A stretch of DNA of 64,000 bases from Oscillospiraceae bacterium (lineage in GTDB: Bacteria; Bacillota; Clostridia; Oscillospirales; Oscillospiraceae), in the NCBI GenBank assembly GCA_020025515.1, contig JAHHRZ010000002.1, positions 1-64,000 of the forward strand, read 5' to 3'. Positions within the stretch are counted from its first letter, which is position 1, and every line of letters starts with the position of its first letter. The notes under the pieces are model-generated. The model made no database searches. It was not told the origin of the DNA and saw only the letters and a program-made list of their open reading frames with translations. This document shows, piece after piece, positions 61,035-64,000 of this stretch. Both the position numbers and the translations under genes were made by a program.

Positions 61035-61051
61035 GAGAAAGGAAAGATACC

Positions 61052-61927
61052 ATGGCAACGGGAATTATTATCATTGACAAACCGCAGGGCTGGACCAGTC
61101 AGGATGTTGCTGCCAGACTGCGCCGGGTGTTCGGCACCAGACGCATTGGTCACGGCGGCACCCTGGACCCTATGGCAACGGGAATCCTTCCTGTCTTTGT
61201 AGGCAGAGCAACCCGGGCTGTGGAATTCTTTGAGCATGCAGAAAAAGAATATATCGCCACCTTGCGTCTTGGCCTTCTTACGGACACAGAGGACACCTCC
61301 GGCACCATTTTGGAGACCCGTCCTGTAAGTGCAGGCCCTCAGGAGGTAGCAGACATTCTGCCCAAGTTTTTGGGGAAGCAAATGCAGGTTCCCCCCATGT
61401 ACTCTGCCGTAAAAATTCAGGGTAAAAAGCTCTATGAGCTGGCCCGTCAGGGAAAGACCGTGGAGCGGCAGCCCCGTCCCATCGAAATCCTCGAACTGGA
61501 ACTTCTGGGGCATGAAGGAGACGACTACCAGATCCGGGTGCGCTGCTCAAAGGGTACCTATATCCGTACTTTGTGCAAGGATATCGGCCTGGCTCTGGGC
61601 TGCGGTGGCACCATGGCAGCCCTTCGCCGCTCCCGGGCTGGTGCCTACGGCCTTTCCGATGCCGTGGAGCTGCAAACCCTTCTGGACCGAGCCGAGCAGG
61701 GGCAGGAGGTTGCGTCTTTGCTGCTTCCCATTGATTCCATGTTTTCTCAGGCCCCCGCTTTGGATCTGACCCCCAAGCAGGAGAAAGCCTGCCGCAACGG
61801 TGCAGCCTTCTCTATTTCTCTGGATGCAGGCCAGTACAGGCTCTATGGCAGCGGAGAGTTTCTGGCCCTGGGTGCCTGTGACGGCACCACAATGACCACC
61901 ATAAAGAGTTTTTATGAGGTGAACTGA
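61052..61927 (+). CDS. truB: tRNA pseudouridine(55) synthase TruB
   Basis: 291 residues from ATG 61052 (GAAAGGAAAG upstream); the longer open frame runs into the DHH gene. It converts U55 to pseudouridine in the T loop of tRNAs. Motifs: IIIDKPQGWTSQDVAARLRR, GHGGTLDPMATGILPV with the catalytic Asp, YEL and CSKGTYIRTLCKDIG. A short C-terminal domain follows. It is separated from ribF by one base. Confidence 0.98.
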   Translation: MATGIIIIDKPQGWTSQDVAARLRRVFGTRRIGHGGTLDPMATGILPVFVGRATRAVEFFEHAEKEYIATLRLGLLTDTEDTSGTILETRPVSAGPQEVADILPKFLGKQMQVPPMYSAVKIQGKKLYELARQGKTVERQPRPIEILELELLGHEGDDYQIRVRCSKGTYIRTLCKDIGLALGCGGTMAALRRSRAGAYGLSDAVELQTLLDRAEQGQEVASLLLPIDSMFSQAPALDLTPKQEKACRNGAAFSISLDAGQYRLYGSGEFLALGACDGTTMTTIKSFYEVN

Positions 61928-61928
61928 A

Positions 61929-62831
61929 ATGGAACAACCCAAAGTCATTGCTCTGGGATTTTTTGACGGTGTCCACCTGGGGCACGGACAGCTCTTATCC
62001 CGTTGCCGGCAGGAGGCCGACCGCCTCGGCGTTTGTGCTGCTGCCCTTACATTTGACCTTCATCCGGACACTCTGGTAAGCGGTACCCAGGTCCGGCTTC
62101 TCAGCAGCACCCAAGACCGCAGCCGTCTGATGCAGGAGCTGTATGGCATCGAAGAGGTTCTGACGCTCCATTTTGATGACGATATGTGCAGTATGGAATG
62201 GCAGCAGTTCCTCCAAAAGATCCTCATTGAAAAGTATCACGCCGTTGGGCTCATCTGCGGCCATGATTTTCGCTTTGGTGCCGGCGGCCGCGGCACTGCC
62301 GCCCTGCTGCAGGAGGCTGCCGCAAAGCATGGCATTTCCTGTGCCGTAGTGCCTGAATATCGTCTGGAAAACATTACCGTCTCTTCCACCTACATCCGAA
62401 CCCTCATTGCCAGCGGTGAACTGGATCGGGCCAGATGGTTTCTGGGCCATCCTCACATGCTCTCCGGCAAGGTGGTGGAAGGACGACATCTGGGACGCAC
62501 ACTGGGGATCCCCACTGCCAACCTGATCCCCAATCAGGAGCTGGTACTGCCCCCCAACGGCGTCTATGCCTGCCGTGTCCGAACTTCAGACGGTTCCTAT
62601 ATGGCCGTGGCCAACATCGGCACCCGCCCCACTGTGCAGGGGCACAAGCTTACCATCGAGCCCTGGCTTTTGGACTACACGGGAGATCTCTATGGCCAGG
62701 TGGTAACCCTGGAGCTGTGGCATTTTCTCAGAGAAGAGAAAAAATTCCCCAGTCTGGAGGCACTGCGCCACGAAATCCTGCGCAACGCCCAGCAAACCCG
62801 TGCTTTCTTTGCCGACCCCACACAGACCTAA
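61929..62831 (+). CDS. ribF: Bifunctional riboflavin kinase / FAD synthetase RibF
   Basis: 300 residues. The N-terminal adenylyltransferase domain has GFFDGVHLGHGQLL and VSSTYIRTLIASGE, and the C-terminal flavokinase has GRTLGIPTANL...PPNGVYACRV. It makes FMN then FAD from riboflavin. Last gene of the truB-ribF pair. After it, 62832-63022 holds a partial inverted repeat (GCTGC/GCAGC) but no strong terminator. Confidence 0.97.
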   Translation: MEQPKVIALGFFDGVHLGHGQLLSRCRQEADRLGVCAAALTFDLHPDTLVSGTQVRLLSSTQDRSRLMQELYGIEEVLTLHFDDDMCSMEWQQFLQKILIEKYHAVGLICGHDFRFGAGGRGTAALLQEAAAKHGISCAVVPEYRLENITVSSTYIRTLIASGELDRARWFLGHPHMLSGKVVEGRHLGRTLGIPTANLIPNQELVLPPNGVYACRVRTSDGSYMAVANIGTRPTVQGHKLTIEPWLLDYTGDLYGQVVTLELWHFLREEKKFPSLEALRHEILRNAQQTRAFFADPTQT

Positions 62832-63022
62832 CAAAAACATGATAAAAATGCTGCCGCAAGGCCGTTTTTCATAGACAGCAGCCACCTCATTCCCCCTTGC
62901 GCATCATTTTAAGCACCCTTGTTCCCAATTTTTCCGGAAGTGTACACAACATTATGCTGTGTGCCTCCTGGAAGAAACACAGCGCACCCCACATATCAAA
63001 ACTTAGAAAATGGAGGTAATTT

Positions 63023-64000
63023 ATGATGCAATGTCCCAAATGTGGCTATACCAATCAAGACGGCAGCCTGTTCTGTAACGGCTGCGGTACCCCGCTGGTC
63101 TCCGCTTCCTCTGCCAGCACTCCTCAGGAAACCAAACCAAAACGCCGTGGAATGATGGTTGCAATTCTCTGTATTGTCTTAGTTGCTGCCATTGGCATCG
63201 GTGCAGCCGTTTGGATGCTGAATTCTCAACCAGAAGATCGTCTCTTGGAGGCTGTAAAAAAGACTGAAAAAACCATGAGCAGTCTGTATTCCCCAAATAA
63301 TAATATAGCTGCCCTGGGAGAAGGTTTTAGAAATTTACAGGAAACTAATGCGTTTACCATGCTCATGGAGATTAGTGATGGCTATGACATGGTGAATTTG
63401 CAAATGCACGGACAGGATGATGCTGGGTTATGTACGCTGTCATATGACCTGATGGGCACTTCCATAGATATGAACATCTATTTTGATCAGGAGCAGATCC
63501 AGCTGTCTATCCCCGACTACATGGATGAGGTTCTTGGGATGCCCACCGAAAATCTGGAGGAGAACCTGAAAAAATCCTGGATCGGTCAAAATATGGATAT
63601 TGAGGATCTCTCCGGCTTTGACCAGGTTTCCGGCATTACCTCTCCTTATGAGAAGGAGTGTCAGGCCATTATAGACAGCCTGGAAGTAGAGAAGCCCTCC
63701 ACTGTGGAGCTTACTCTGGGGGAGACTACACGCAAATGTGACGCATATCAGGTAAACTGCGATTCCAAGGCTGTCCTGGATTTCTATAAGGCTGCCTATC
63801 TCAACAACCCCGCTGTCTCCTCTGCATCCTCTGCGCTGCCCTATGATGACTCCGACTTTGAGGAAATTATGCAGCAGATGGATGATTTGGAAACCACCAT
63901 GTATGTAGACGACCGTGGTTACTGGATCGGCATGGACATTATGATCGAAGACGACGGTTTTGAACTCCGCTTTATCGGCACAGACAACATCTGCCAGACC
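63023..64000 (+). CDS. Zinc-ribbon membrane-anchored protein, C-terminus outside window
   Basis: Open to the window end, at least 326 residues. N-terminal zinc ribbon with CPKCGY and CNGCGT (two CxxC knuckles 12-13 residues apart), a basic stretch, one transmembrane helix (about 47-68), then a long acidic extracytoplasmic domain, seen to residue 326, without an enzyme motif. TGGAGGTAA lies before ATG 63023; ATG 63026 is also possible. The layout (cytoplasmic zinc ribbon, one helix, external domain) is common in Clostridia, but the function is unknown. Confidence 0.85.
   Translation, partial: MMQCPKCGYTNQDGSLFCNGCGTPLVSASSASTPQETKPKRRGMMVAILCIVLVAAIGIGAAVWMLNSQPEDRLLEAVKKTEKTMSSLYSPNNNIAALGEGFRNLQETNAFTMLMEISDGYDMVNLQMHGQDDAGLCTLSYDLMGTSIDMNIYFDQEQIQLSIPDYMDEVLGMPTENLEENLKKSWIGQNMDIEDLSGFDQVSGITSPYEKECQAIIDSLEVEKPSTVELTLGETTRKCDAYQVNCDSKAVLDFYKAAYLNNPAVSSASSALPYDDSDFEEIMQQMDDLETTMYVDDRGYWIGMDIMIEDDGFELRFIGTDNICQT

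Overview
The window looks like a core-chromosome segment of a low-to-mid GC Gram-positive anaerobe of the class Clostridia, most likely an Oscillospiraceae/Ruminococcaceae-type gut bacterium. This is inferred from gene content: S-layer-homology (SLH) surface proteins, an ECF thiamine transporter under a TPP riboswitch, a NiaR-controlled nadABC operon, two DegV proteins, an acyl-ACP thioesterase, and the rimP-nusA-ylxR-ylxQ-infB-rbfA-nrnA-truB-ribF order. Coding strands favour codons ending in C. No insertion sequence, prophage or CRISPR array was seen.

Layout. 0-4 kb: end of a tRNA-Ala, a small zinc-ribbon membrane protein, an XRE regulator with a small partner, a membrane protein, an APH-fold kinase and a small unknown. 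4.2-10.5 kb: a minus-strand exopolysaccharide control module (Wzz-like CpsC, tyrosine kinase CpsD, PHP phosphatase CpsB, an unknown surface protein, an LCP ligase, and a WbpM/CapD-type sugar dehydratase) with no glycosyltransferase in view. 10.7-13.7 kb: a NahK-like sugar kinase, a five-tRNA operon with its own promoter and terminator, and thiT with its riboswitch. 13.9-17.7 kb: Na/Pi cotransporter, a 76-residue unknown and alanine dehydrogenase. 18.2-23.4 kb: a very large SLH-anchored GH85 endoglycosidase. 23.6-27.6 kb: CYTH protein, DnaQ-like exonuclease, pyruvate kinase and a HAD hydrolase. 27.7-31.3 kb: nadA-nadB-nadC-niaR. 31.5-39.7 kb: a very large SLH-anchored PHP metallohydrolase and an SLH-L,D-transpeptidase. 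39.7-43.9 kb: thioesterase, UppP, a CDF transporter and DegV. 43.9-52.2 kb: a lipoprotein, then a minus-strand run U32 peptidase-maf-mreC-mreD-PBP2-rimM-trmD. 52.2-52.8 kb: a gene-free segment packed with DnaA boxes. 52.8-64 kb: a second DegV, DUF1836 protein, then the plus-strand nusA-infB translation operon and a truncated zinc-ribbon membrane protein.

Functional themes. (1) Cell envelope: LCP, UppP, MreC/MreD/PBP2, L,D-transpeptidase and three SLH proteins. (2) Host-glycan use: the GH85 enzyme would release N-glycans outside the cell and a NahK-like kinase could phosphorylate hexosamines inside; the link is inferred. (3) NAD synthesis repressed by niacin. (4) Core translation and RNA maturation.

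The most interesting observation is the 0.28-kb cluster of about ten DnaA-box-like 9-mers (two perfect, in opposite orientation) at 52.49-52.77 kb, next to an A+T-rich stretch and between diverging gene blocks, with no dnaA in view. It is a candidate chromosomal origin separated from dnaA, or a DnaA-titration/regulatory site. Other notable points are the modular SLH giants, a YlxQ protein with a long basic tail, face-to-face promoters over a GC-rich palindrome upstream of the CDF gene, and an orphan hairpin-rich region at 17.8-18.1 kb.
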